Shown: positions 1-6,225, counted from the first letter of the stretch. The stretch: 7,110 bases of DNA from Lentimicrobium sp. (GCA_022758945.1 JAEMQE010000223.1:6449-13558), one strand, 5' to 3'. Translations and numbers: made by a program. The notes: generated by a model from the sequence alone, not told the origin.

Positions 1-119
1 CCTGGGCTGTACCCGCAACTGTAAGCTATCAAGCTTGTTGTTATCTACAAAACCACTGTTCTAAAAAATGGGATGGGAAGGTAAACAACAAGACGCAAGC
101 CAGGAGACCTGCCTATTAC
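1..119 (+). ncRNA. Cobalamin (B12) riboswitch, 3' part, 5' end cut by the window
   Basis: This is the adenosylcobalamin-sensing leader class (Rfam Cobalamin). The window opens inside the conserved core: the CCTGGGCTGTACCC block is followed by GCAACTGTAA at 15-24. A CCACTG segment (53-58) and GGGAAGG (75-81) match the usual P7 region. The diagnostic B12 box, AAGCCAGGAGACCTGCC, is intact at 97-113. The 5' arms of P1-P3 lie outside the window. The gene directly downstream is a BtuB-like outer-membrane receptor, the classic target, so ligand binding should reduce receptor expression. The 3' boundary is approximate. Confidence 0.93.
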
Positions 120-137
120 ATCGAGTATCAAACTTTC

Positions 138-190
138 GGGAAAAAAGGTTTGGGTATGGGTCATTCTATGCTTTTCTCCCATTTTTATTA
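138..190 (+). terminator. Probable riboswitch expression platform (terminator-like hairpin)
   Basis: GGGAAAAAAG (138-147) can pair with CTTTTCTCCC (171-180) with a single A.C mismatch across ten positions, around a 23-base loop. The stem is followed by the T-rich stretch ATTTTTATTATT from 181. This is the layout of an intrinsic terminator between the aptamer and the receptor start codon at 210. The stem is A/T-heavy and the loop is long, so it is weaker than the other terminators here. I could not identify the competing antiterminator, and control at the level of translation remains possible. Confidence 0.45.
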
Positions 191-209
191 TTAAAAATGT
201 TTTATTAAA

Positions 210-2150
210 ATGAACAACAAAATCGTTCGTATCAGTGCGTTATTCGTGCTGATGACCAACTGTGTTTTTGCGCAGCAAAAAGACAGCATTGCTTCACCAA
301 CTCCTTTGGATGAAGTAGTAATTTCTGATTCTAAATTTGCTTTGGCCAAAGAAAAATCAGGGAAAGTAATCACTAAAATCACTTCCGAAGACTTAAAAAA
401 GAGAGAAGGACAAAGCATTGCTGCTGTCCTAAATTCTGTTGTGGGTGTCGAAATTAATGGGAGTCAAAGTGTAGCCGGAAAAAATTTGGGCTACTACATT
501 CGAGGCGGGAAAAACAATCAAGTGCTTATTCTTATTGACGGAATTCCGGTTACGGATGCTTCGGGAATTAGTTTTGAATATGATTTGCGCTTGCTTCCTG
601 CTAATCAAGTTGAAAGTATCGAGATTATGAAAGGTGCTGCGAGTACTTTGTATGGGAGTGGGGCTGCTACTGGTGTGATTAATATTACTTTGAAAAAATC
701 AGGTAAAAAATCCATTCAAGGAAATGCCTATTTTAATGCAGGAACCAATAATACGGCTACTGATAAAAAAACTAATTTAGAGGACTTTAATCAAGGGTTT
801 TCTGTGAATGGAAATGTGAAAAAAGTCAATTATTTTGCCTCTTTGAACAGCACGGAAACCAATGGAATGTCGCAAATTGCTCCGCCAAATGAAAGCGTAA
901 AATATGAATATGATCGTTTTTCGAGAATCAATTATTTGGCTAAATTGGGTTATAAAGCTTCAGAGAAAATGACATTGGATTTCTTCGGAAATTTCGACAA
1001 AATTAACAATGATTATGATGGTGGTTTTGACAACACGGGAACAAACGATGTTAGTCAGAATAATTCTAAAACAGAACAATTTCGTTTTGGTTTTATGCCA
1101 AAATACAAATATAACAATGGACAATTCATCCTGAATTCGAGTTTCAATAAAATAACTCGTTCTTATAATGAATTAGACAGTTATTCCGGGACAGTTGGTC
1201 TTTCGCAATACGATTCCAGAAGTGTGAATGTTGATGGGTATAACAAATATGAGTTTTCTAAATCTTTATTTTTGGTGGCTGGAGCACAATATCAGTTTTT
1301 CGATATGAATAGCATAACACCTTATGGGAATATTGCGAAAGAGAGCACTAAATTCAATATGATAGATCCTTATGTTAATGGAGTTTTTACATCAGATTTT
1401 GGCTTGAATGTCAATGCTGGAGCACGATTGAACATTCATAGCGAATACGGAAATCAGTTGGTTTATAACCTAAATCCATCTTATGATTTTAAAGGATTTC
1501 CGTTGAAAGTTTTGACATCTTACAGCACGGCTTTTGTGACTCCAAGTTTGTATCAATTGTATTCAGAATATGGAAATACAACATTAACCCCAGAAAAAAA
1601 TAGCACGATTGAAGCAGGTTTTGAAACGAAACTTCTAGACAAGAAACTTCGGTTTTCGGTAGTTGGATTTTATCGGGAACAAACTAATTTTATCGGATTT
1701 TCAACGGCTTATAAATACATCAATATCGATGGAACTAATAAAGCCAAAGGAGTGGAAACCGAAATCACTTTTGTTGTAAACGAAAATATCAAATGGATTT
1801 CCAATTATACTTTCACGCAAGTAGATGAAGCCTTGGAACGATTGATTCCAAAGCATAAATTGAATTCCTCATTGGATTTTCAAATGTGTAAAAGAGCCTT
1901 TTTTAACCTAAATTATCAATATGTTGATGGACGAAATGACGCTTTCTTTGATGGAAATACTTACGCTACTCAAAAGGTAGTTTTAGGTTCATACCAATTG
2001 GTAAATGCAACTTTACGTTATGAATTGGTAAAAAGCAGATTGAGTATTTTTGGAACTGCAAACAATATTTTGAATGCTGATTTTGTCGAAAATGTGGGTT
2101 ATAGTTCTCTTGGAAGAAATTACAAGTTTGGATTGAATATTAATTTGTAG
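210..2150 (+). CDS. btuB: TonB-dependent outer-membrane receptor, BtuB-like (cobalamin/corrinoid uptake)
   Basis: This 646-residue protein is an outer-membrane importer that uses TonB/ExbBD energy to bring a corrinoid into the periplasm. Residues 1-21 form a signal peptide ending in VFA before QQ. A TonB-box-like DEVVIS follows at 34-39. The plug domain spans about 45-160, with the family landmarks YYIRGG (95-100), VLILIDGIPV (105-114), VESIEIMKGAASTLYGSGAATGVINI (134-159, key residues E136, K141, Y148, G149). The rest is a beta barrel of alternating aromatic strands ending in YKFGLNINL. The length is close to that of E. coli BtuB (about 600) and much shorter than SusC proteins, and there is no carboxypeptidase-like extension. 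The cobalamin riboswitch directly upstream is the main argument for the substrate. The start at 210 gives the signal peptide and follows an A-rich leader typical of Bacteroidota. No downstream partner such as BtuF or BtuCD lies on this strand, so it appears monocistronic. Confidence 0.9.
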   Translation: MNNKIVRISALFVLMTNCVFAQQKDSIASPTPLDEVVISDSKFALAKEKSGKVITKITSEDLKKREGQSIAAVLNSVVGVEINGSQSVAGKNLGYYIRGGKNNQVLILIDGIPVTDASGISFEYDLRLLPANQVESIEIMKGAASTLYGSGAATGVINITLKKSGKKSIQGNAYFNAGTNNTATDKKTNLEDFNQGFSVNGNVKKVNYFASLNSTETNGMSQIAPPNESVKYEYDRFSRINYLAKLGYKASEKMTLDFFGNFDKINNDYDGGFDNTGTNDVSQNNSKTEQFRFGFMPKYKYNNGQFILNSSFNKITRSYNELDSYSGTVGLSQYDSRSVNVDGYNKYEFSKSLFLVAGAQYQFFDMNSITPYGNIAKESTKFNMIDPYVNGVFTSDFGLNVNAGARLNIHSEYGNQLVYNLNPSYDFKGFPLKVLTSYSTAFVTPSLYQLYSEYGNTTLTPEKNSTIEAGFETKLLDKKLRFSVVGFYREQTNFIGFSTAYKYINIDGTNKAKGVETEITFVVNENIKWISNYTFTQVDEALERLIPKHKLNSSLDFQMCKRAFFNLNYQYVDGRNDAFFDGNTYATQKVVLGSYQLVNATLRYELVKSRLSIFGTANNILNADFVENVGYSSLGRNYKFGLNINL

Positions 2151-2171
2151 AATCGTTTTCCTTTTAAAAAG

Positions 2172-2254
2172 TTAGCCACGAATTACACAAATTTTCACTA
2201 ATTTTTCTTTACGTAAGTCAAGAATTTGTGAAAATTTGTGTAATTTGTGGCTAA
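2172..2254. repeat. 27-bp near-perfect inverted repeat between convergent genes; probable terminator
   Basis: Positions 2172-2198 and 2228-2254 are reverse complements with one mismatch (C in CGAATT against T in AATTTG). Weaker complementarity continues inward for about eight more bases. The centre carries the palindrome TTACGTAA (2209-2216), almost exactly on the dyad axis. The element fills the whole gap between the receptor stop and the protease stop, which lies five bases beyond the right arm. On the minus strand the stem is followed by ACTTTTT, so termination of the protease transcript is plausible. On the plus strand no U-tract follows. The GCCACGAATTACACAAATTTTCAC arm (2175-2198) resembles intergenic repeats that I recall as common in Flavobacterium genomes; that link is from memory. 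Confidence 0.8.
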
Positions 2255-2259
2255 TAAAC

Positions 2260-3708
2260 TTATTCCAAAGCTTTCAACAAACCTTCCGGAGCTTTTTCGA
2301 GATACATTTGGTTTTGGCCTGTTATGGATTTCACATCTTTAAAATCATCAAATTCAAATCCTGGAATTGGTTTTGCCATTCTTGCTGTTCCAGTAATTTT
2401 TCCAATTGCCAAATATAAATAAGGTTCAGTAGGATCTCCAAGAACACCCAAAGTACTTAAAGCCTCTTTTTGCTGATAAGTTGGTGTTAATCCATTATAG
2501 TAATCGCCAAAACCTGCAGCGTTTGTAATTTTCAATACTATGGGTTGCATAGCATATTTATGATTTGGATTTCTATTTTCTTTTCCAAAATCTGGTGAAT
2601 CGTATAAGGTAACTGAGCCAACGTTTTTTCCAACAGTAACATCTCCAATTTGAACAACTTCCATATAGGGTTTTAAACCATTAACTATTAGTTCACTAGC
2701 AGATGCTGTACTTTTTGTTGTAAGGATGTATATTTTAGTTAAGTTCAAACTATTAATTGGAGTTGTTCCAATTTTATCAGTAAATAAATTCAATAATGCA
2801 CCAGGGTCATTGGCATTAAAATAGCTTTCAATTTTACTATTCCATTGTTGTTTTGCAAAAACTTTACCAGGATATTGCCCAGTAATCATGCTTGCTAAAC
2901 GGGTTGCAGTTTGAACAGAACCGCCAGAATTATAGCGTAAATCAAGTACAAAATCAGTAATTCCTTGATTTTTTAACGAGCCAAAGGCATCGTTGAGTTG
3001 GGTGTCATAATTGGCATAAAAACCATTATACATTAAATAGCCAATTTTATGAGTACCTGATGTAATAACTTTGTTTATGAAAATAGGATTTTCGTCTAAA
3101 ACCGTTTTTGTCAATGCTACTGTTTTTCCATTTGGCGTAATAGTTCCAGCGTTTAAATCAGCCATATTTAAGGTGTAATTTGAATTGGATCCAAAAAGTA
3201 AACTTTCATAATTACTAAGAGTAAGTTGTGTGCCATTTACACCCGTAAAAAAATCGCCACGTTTGATATTTTTTGTAGAAGCATCTGAGTTTGGAATGAT
3301 ATAACGTACCCAACCAAAAATATTTGTTGTACTACCTGGAACATAACTTAAACCAAAATCAACGCCATTGTTGTCAGTTGTACCTTGCAACAAGCCTTCT
3401 AGTTTAGTGTAATCACTTTCTATCCAGCTGAATCTATCGATAGATTTATCAACTCTCAAATCATCAAATAAAACTTCTGGTTTTGAATATCCTGACAAAA
3501 AAGTGTTTAATTGCTGTTGATTGGCAAATTTGTTATCAGATAAATTAGGCACATCGGCTTGCCACAAGTAATAAAGATTCAATCCTTTCCATATAAAATT
3601 ATTGATTTCCAGATTAGTTGGAACCGCTATATCGTCTTGATCCTGACAACTTTGGAAAGCAAAAGCGGCTAGAAGAAAGGCGATTATAAATTTGTAGGTT
3701 GTTCTCAT
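2260..3708 (-). CDS. S41-family (C-terminal processing/tail-specific-like) peptidase, lipoprotein
   Basis: This 482-residue protein is a predicted envelope serine protease. Residues 1-20 are a lipoprotein signal peptide and the lipid-anchored residue is Cys21 (FQSC). The following QDQDD is acidic, which in Bacteroidota often marks lipoproteins exported to the cell surface. About 33-100 corresponds to an N-terminal S41 helper domain. About 115-200 is PDZ-like, including IKRGDFFTGVNGTQLT (148-163). The catalytic domain begins near 220, with the hallmark DLRYNSGG at 256-263. The nucleophile is Ser338 in STASASEL and the general-base lysine is Lys361 in VGKNVGS. Their spacing of 23 residues is close to the Ser-Lys spacing of E. 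coli Prc. All key residues are present, so it should be active. It is divergently transcribed from the ECF sigma operon. A role in sigma signalling is conceivable, but a surface location would argue against direct cleavage of a cytoplasmic-membrane anti-sigma factor. The natural substrate is unknown. Confidence 0.9.
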   Translation of the reverse strand: MRTTYKFIIAFLLAAFAFQSCQDQDDIAVPTNLEINNFIWKGLNLYYLWQADVPNLSDNKFANQQQLNTFLSGYSKPEVLFDDLRVDKSIDRFSWIESDYTKLEGLLQGTTDNNGVDFGLSYVPGSTTNIFGWVRYIIPNSDASTKNIKRGDFFTGVNGTQLTLSNYESLLFGSNSNYTLNMADLNAGTITPNGKTVALTKTVLDENPIFINKVITSGTHKIGYLMYNGFYANYDTQLNDAFGSLKNQGITDFVLDLRYNSGGSVQTATRLASMITGQYPGKVFAKQQWNSKIESYFNANDPGALLNLFTDKIGTTPINSLNLTKIYILTTKSTASASELIVNGLKPYMEVVQIGDVTVGKNVGSVTLYDSPDFGKENRNPNHKYAMQPIVLKITNAAGFGDYYNGLTPTYQQKEALSTLGVLGDPTEPYLYLAIGKITGTARMAKPIPGFEFDDFKDVKSITGQNQMYLEKAPEGLLKALE

Positions 3709-3766
3709 ATTTGGGTTTTATTTTATTAAACGTAAAAATACCAACTTTAGTTTTATTTTATAAAAA

Positions 3767-3794
3767 TTTGTAACAAAAATAGTTTAGATTCGTC
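3767..3794 (+). promoter_or_regulatory. Candidate ECF-type promoter of the sigma operon
   Basis: TTTGTAAC (3767-3774) is followed after exactly 16 bases by CGTC (3791-3794). AAC in the -35 element and CGT in the -10 element, about 16 bases apart, is the recurring layout of promoters read by ECF sigma factors. Transcription would start near 3800 and leave a leader of roughly 20 bases before the start codon at 3819. Location immediately upstream of an ECF gene suggests autoregulation. This is a motif reading, not a mapped start site. Confidence 0.6.
3774..3781 (-). promoter_or_regulatory. Candidate -7 box for the S41 peptidase gene
   Basis: On the minus strand these bases read TATTTTTG, which fits the Bacteroidota housekeeping -7 consensus TAnnTTTG. 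Transcription would begin near 3767 and give a leader of about 58 bases before the start codon at 3708. No clear TTG -33 element is visible at the expected distance, so the assignment is weak. The box shares base 3774 with the -35 element of the divergent ECF promoter. Confidence 0.3.
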
Positions 3795-3818
3795 TTGATT
3801 GTATAATCGATTTAGTAA

Positions 3819-4337
3819 ATGCTTTTTATGGGCCAAAATGAGTTTGTGAAATTGATTGCTCCTTTCAAAGATAAAGTCTTTAGACTAGCAAAGCGATTGC
3901 TCATAAGCTCTGAAGAAGCGGAAGATGCGACTCAGGAGGTTTTGATAAAATTATGGAGCAGAAACAAGAATTTAGACGATTTCAACAATATTGAGGCTTT
4001 TGCAATGACGATGACCAAAAATTATTGTTTGGATCAATTGAAATCAAAAAGAGCAGGAAATCTCCAAATTGTTCATAATGATTTTGCCAATAATGAGCCA
4101 AGTTCTGAAAAAATAGTGGAAGACAACGATAGTTTGGATTGGGTTGAGAAAATTATTAATCAATTGCCGGTCCAACAACGATTAATTATCCAGTTTCGTG
4201 ATGTAGAGCAATATGAATTTGAGGAAATTGCAAAAATACTGGATATGAATGAAACCGCCATTCGCGTGGCACTTTCGAGAGCGAGAAAAACAGTCAGAGA
4301 ATATATGATAAAAGCACATAGTTATGGAATCAAATAA
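3819..4337 (+). CDS. RNA polymerase ECF-type sigma-70 factor
   Basis: This 172-residue protein is a group IV (ECF) sigma factor that redirects RNA polymerase to a small regulon. Region 2 covers about 10-78 and includes the conserved EEAEDATQEVLIKLW helix (32-46) and the FAMTMTKNYCLDQLKSK segment (61-77). Region 4 covers about 107-160, with LPVQQRLIIQFRDVEQYEFEEIAKIL (116-141, the helix entering the helix-turn-helix) and the recognition helix NETAIRVALSRARKTVRE (144-161). There is no region 1.1 or 3, as expected for the class. The start at 3819 is the upstream of two in-frame ATG codons; the ATG at 3828 also works and would remove MLF. The gene overlaps the next one by 14 bases, indicating translational coupling. 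An ECF-type promoter motif lies just upstream. The stimulus and regulon are unknown. Confidence 0.93.
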   Translation: MLFMGQNEFVKLIAPFKDKVFRLAKRLLISSEEAEDATQEVLIKLWSRNKNLDDFNNIEAFAMTMTKNYCLDQLKSKRAGNLQIVHNDFANNEPSSEKIVEDNDSLDWVEKIINQLPVQQRLIIQFRDVEQYEFEEIAKILDMNETAIRVALSRARKTVREYMIKAHSYGIK

Positions 4338-4776
4338 AATAGAAACACTTTTAGAAAAATACTTTCGGGGAGAAACCAGTATTGCCGAAGAAAATCAATT
4401 GCGAGATTACTTTTCTTCACCTAATGTTTCGCCAAATTTAGAGCAATACAAACCTATTTTTGGATATTTAGCTTTGGCCAAAGAGCAAAATTTCGAGCAG
4501 GAAATTGTGCTGAAATCCAAAAAACGAAATTTAGCGTGGTTGTCTATTGCAGCTTCGGTTGTTGTTTTGCTAGGAATTGGAACGTACAGTTATTTTAATT
4601 ACTATAATATAAATCAAAATCAGGATTTAGGAACTTATGATGATCCGGAAATTGCTTTCAGAGAAACACAAAAAGCATTGTCAATGCTATCAACCCATTT
4701 AAATACCGGGATTGAAAGCGTACAATACGTTCAGGAATACGAAAATTCGAAAAACTTAATTTTTAAACAACAATAA
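4324..4776 (+). CDS. Single-pass membrane protein, probable anti-sigma factor of the adjacent ECF sigma
   Basis: This 150-residue protein overlaps the sigma gene by 14 bases. The N-terminal part (about 1-66) is charged and helical. Its LLEKYFRGETSIAEENQLRDYF stretch (9-30; key residues L9, Y13, G16, E22, L26) resembles the sigma-binding N-termini of FecR-like and other Bacteroidota anti-sigma proteins. KSKKR (64-68) is followed by one membrane helix at about 69-91, with positive charges on the cytoplasmic side. The C-terminal 60 residues would lie in the periplasm and include a helical stretch around PEIAFRETQKALSMLSTHLN (108-127). It lacks the zinc-binding HxxxCxxC anti-sigma motif and has no FecR periplasmic domain, so the extracytoplasmic part is short. 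The anti-sigma role is inferred from position, topology and the N-terminal pattern. Flavobacterial genomes often carry this kind of small protein between an ECF sigma and a DUF4252 gene. Confidence 0.75.
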   Translation: MESNKIETLLEKYFRGETSIAEENQLRDYFSSPNVSPNLEQYKPIFGYLALAKEQNFEQEIVLKSKKRNLAWLSIAASVVVLLGIGTYSYFNYYNINQNQDLGTYDDPEIAFRETQKALSMLSTHLNTGIESVQYVQEYENSKNLIFKQQ

Positions 4777-4785
4777 AAACAATAA

Positions 4786-5316
4786 ATGATGAAAAAATTT
4801 CTAATAACAGTAGTAGTAGCATTAGTTTCCAATGCTTTTTTTGCCCAATCGGCTTTCGATAAATATGATGGGCAAGATGATGTGACTTCGATTATAGTCA
4901 ATAAGAAAATGTTCCAAATGATGGGAAGTGTAAAAGTGGATGCCAATGACAAGGAAACCCAACAGTATTTAGACTTGATGAAAAAGCTGGACAACCTGAA
5001 AGTGTTTACAACTAAAAGCACAAGGGTTTCAGCTGATATGAAATTATCTGCTGACAAGTACATTAAAACTGCCGGTTTAGAAGAATTGATGCGCGTAAAT
5101 GATGGTGGAAAAAACGTAAGAATAATGGTTAAATCCGGAGCAACTGACAGTCAAGTTAAGGAACTTTTGATGTTTATTGAAGGAGCAAACAAGGAAAATG
5201 AAACTATATTAATGTCGTTGACCGGTAATTTTGACCTGAGTGAGATTTCTGTTCTTACAGATAAAATGAAAATTCCCGGTGGTGATGATTTGAAGAAAGC
5301 CACAAGGGGGAAATAG
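4786..5316 (+). CDS. Exported DUF4252-type protein, third gene of the ECF sigma operon
   Basis: This 176-residue protein begins nine bases after the previous stop. Residues 1-20 are a signal peptide (MMKKFLITVVVALVSNAFFA) with likely cleavage before Gln21, so the mature protein is periplasmic or otherwise exported. The mature start, FDKYDGQDDVTSIIVNKKMFQMM (24-46; key residues F24, Y27, V33, T34, K40, F43), is the signature I associate with DUF4252. The body alternates strands and charged helices, including TAGLEELMRVNDGGKNVRIMV (95-115) and ILMSLTGNFDLSEISVL (141-157). There is no lipobox or membrane anchor. Biochemical function is unknown. The recurring link with ECF sigma genes suggests that it is either an output or a sensor component of this envelope module. 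Two ATG codons sit in tandem (4786 and 4789) and either could be used. Confidence 0.85.
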   Translation: MMKKFLITVVVALVSNAFFAQSAFDKYDGQDDVTSIIVNKKMFQMMGSVKVDANDKETQQYLDLMKKLDNLKVFTTKSTRVSADMKLSADKYIKTAGLEELMRVNDGGKNVRIMVKSGATDSQVKELLMFIEGANKENETILMSLTGNFDLSEISVLTDKMKIPGGDDLKKATRGK

Positions 5317-5359
5317 TAAAATAAAATAATTTAGGATTTCAAGATTATTAATTCTAATA

Positions 5360-5395
5360 AAAATGCCTCAATATTGTTATTGAGGCATTTTTTTT
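5360..5395. terminator. Strong intrinsic terminator, usable in both directions
   Basis: AAAATGCCTCAATA (5360-5373) and TATTGAGGCATTTT (5378-5391) form a perfect 14-bp stem with a TTGT tetraloop, and the T run continues to 5395. It lies 43 bases after the DUF4252 stop and ends the sigma operon. On the minus strand the stem is followed by five T residues, so it can also stop the convergent TPR gene, whose stop is at 5418. Confidence 0.92.
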
Positions 5396-5417
5396 ATTGA
5401 ATTTGGTTTTTCAAGTT

Positions 5418-5747
5418 CTAAAGAGTTTTATATAATGCTATACTTTTTGGTGAAATCTGAGACAATTTGTATTTTTTGAATAAGATGTCGAAGTATAGTT
5501 TAGATTTTTCAAAATCTTTACTTTCATAATAATAATTTCCTAAGTATTCAAACATTTCAATCGAATTATATCCTTTGTCTATGACTCTTTCATAAGTTTT
5601 ACGAACATCAATCAATGCATATTTTTGCTTGTTAATTGAATCGTAAAAAACGGTTTGCGAATGTGCATTGCATATACCCAATACTATAAATGAAAAAATA
5701 AAAAATACCGATAGATTACTTTTTAATTTTGTTTCTATTTTTTCCAT
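5418..5747 (-). CDS. Short exported TPR protein, similar to the N-terminus of PorE/OmpA-like TPR proteins
   Basis: This 109-residue protein has a hydrophobic signal segment at about 12-30 (FFIFSFIVLGICNAHSQ) with probable cleavage near Ser30. The mature part YALIDVRKTYERVIDKGYNSIEMFEYLGNYYYESKDFEKSKLYFDILFKKY (43-93; key residues Y43, Y52, G58, L68, G69, Y72, F78) fits TPR helix pairs. From memory it closely resembles the first TPR unit of the long flavobacterial TPR-OmpA proteins, where such a unit reads like RKTYERVAEKGY...MFEKLGNAYYF. Those proteins run to several hundred residues with a WD40/beta-propeller region and a C-terminal OmpA domain. Here everything after the first unit is missing, and the reading frame ends shortly before a terminator with no visible remnant downstream. 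It is either a genuine small protein or a truncated paralogue. The N-terminus before the signal (MEKIETKLKSN) is unusually long, and no in-frame alternative start was found nearer the hydrophobic core. Confidence 0.6.
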   Translation of the reverse strand: MEKIETKLKSNLSVFFIFSFIVLGICNAHSQTVFYDSINKQKYALIDVRKTYERVIDKGYNSIEMFEYLGNYYYESKDFEKSKLYFDILFKKYKLSQISPKSIALYKTL

Positions 5748-5781
5748 ATTTAAGCTAAAATTTCTGATATTGGGGAGGCTA

Positions 5782-5830
5782 AATTACACATTTGTAATTA
5801 ATAAGCAAATTTATTTGACATTTATGTCAA
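5782..5830 (-). promoter_or_regulatory. Candidate promoter flanked by two dyads, upstream of the TPR gene
   Basis: On the minus strand TAAATTTG (5813 to 5806) exactly fits the Bacteroidota -7 consensus TAnnTTTG. A TTG belonging to the upstream dyad lies 14 bases before it, which is short for a -33 element. The box is bracketed by two perfect dyads: TTGACAT-TT-ATGTCAA (5815-5830) abutting it upstream, and AATTACA-CATT-TGTAATT (5782-5799) covering the expected start site. Such placement suggests repressor or activator operators. The regulator is unknown. Confidence 0.4.
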
Positions 5831-6225
5831 TATAACTCTCTTATAATTAGTTTATTATTATGGAATGAAAATAAATTATATTTTTTTGATTCATCTAGTC
5901 CAATATTATTTATTCTGTTTAGAATTAATTATCATTTTTATATAGGAAAACCCTTTTTTGTTCAAAAGTAAAACTACTGACATTCAAAAAAATCAATACT
6001 TTTTTAACTAAAGCAATGAAAATCAAAATAATACATTCTAAAAATGAATATATTTTTTTTGTTTTTCTCTTTTTTTATTCCTAATTATCCTTGCCCGATA
6101 AATAAAAACTATCCTTAGGACATTATTTAACCCAATTCATCCTAATTCGTTTTGGTTTCTATTTATTTTGTCCTTATTTAGACTAAGAATAAATAATTAT
6201 TCTGCTAACTTTTAAAAAGAATATT
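5831..6225. other. AT-rich intergenic region without a convincing gene
   Basis: This stretch lies between the divergent TPR and lipoprotein genes and is dominated by A and T runs. The longest start-to-stop frame I found by eye on the plus strand is 22 codons (6016-6084) and looks accidental. The last 150 bases hold several related TCCTWA/ATCCTT words (6079-6092, 6111-6116, 6140-6147, 6171-6175) and an ECF-like promoter motif. No RNA gene or repeat element is recognisable. Confidence 0.6.
6129..6157 (+). promoter_or_regulatory. Candidate ECF-type promoter of the small lipoprotein gene
   Basis: AAC (6129-6131) is followed after exactly 16 bases by CGT (6148-6150), the same layout as upstream of the sigma gene. 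The block 6145-6157 (ATTCGTTTTGGTT) matches 3788-3800 (ATTCGTCTTGATT) at 11 of 13 positions. Transcription would begin near 6157 and leave a leader of about 70 bases before 6226. In such AT-rich DNA the short motif alone could arise by chance; the extended match is what makes it worth recording. Confidence 0.4.

Noticed and set aside
197..208. Three-codon mini-ORF (ATG TTT TAT TAA) just before the receptor start
   Set aside because: Too short to support as a leader peptide, and AT-rich leaders produce these by chance.
191..418. Minus-strand open frame over the start of the receptor gene
   Set aside because: It is antisense to the signal peptide and plug of a well-supported TonB receptor and has no recognisable protein features.
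2236..2418. Plus-strand 60-codon frame over the inverted repeat and protease 3' end
   Set aside because: It lies mostly antisense to the S41 coding sequence and has no family features.
4731..5063. Minus-strand frame of 110 codons
   Set aside because: Antisense shadow of the membrane protein and DUF4252 genes, which have a clear operon structure.
6016..6084. 22-codon plus-strand ORF with a hydrophobic end in the AT-rich gap
   Set aside because: The phenylalanine-rich end simply reflects T runs; there is no conservation or promoter evidence.
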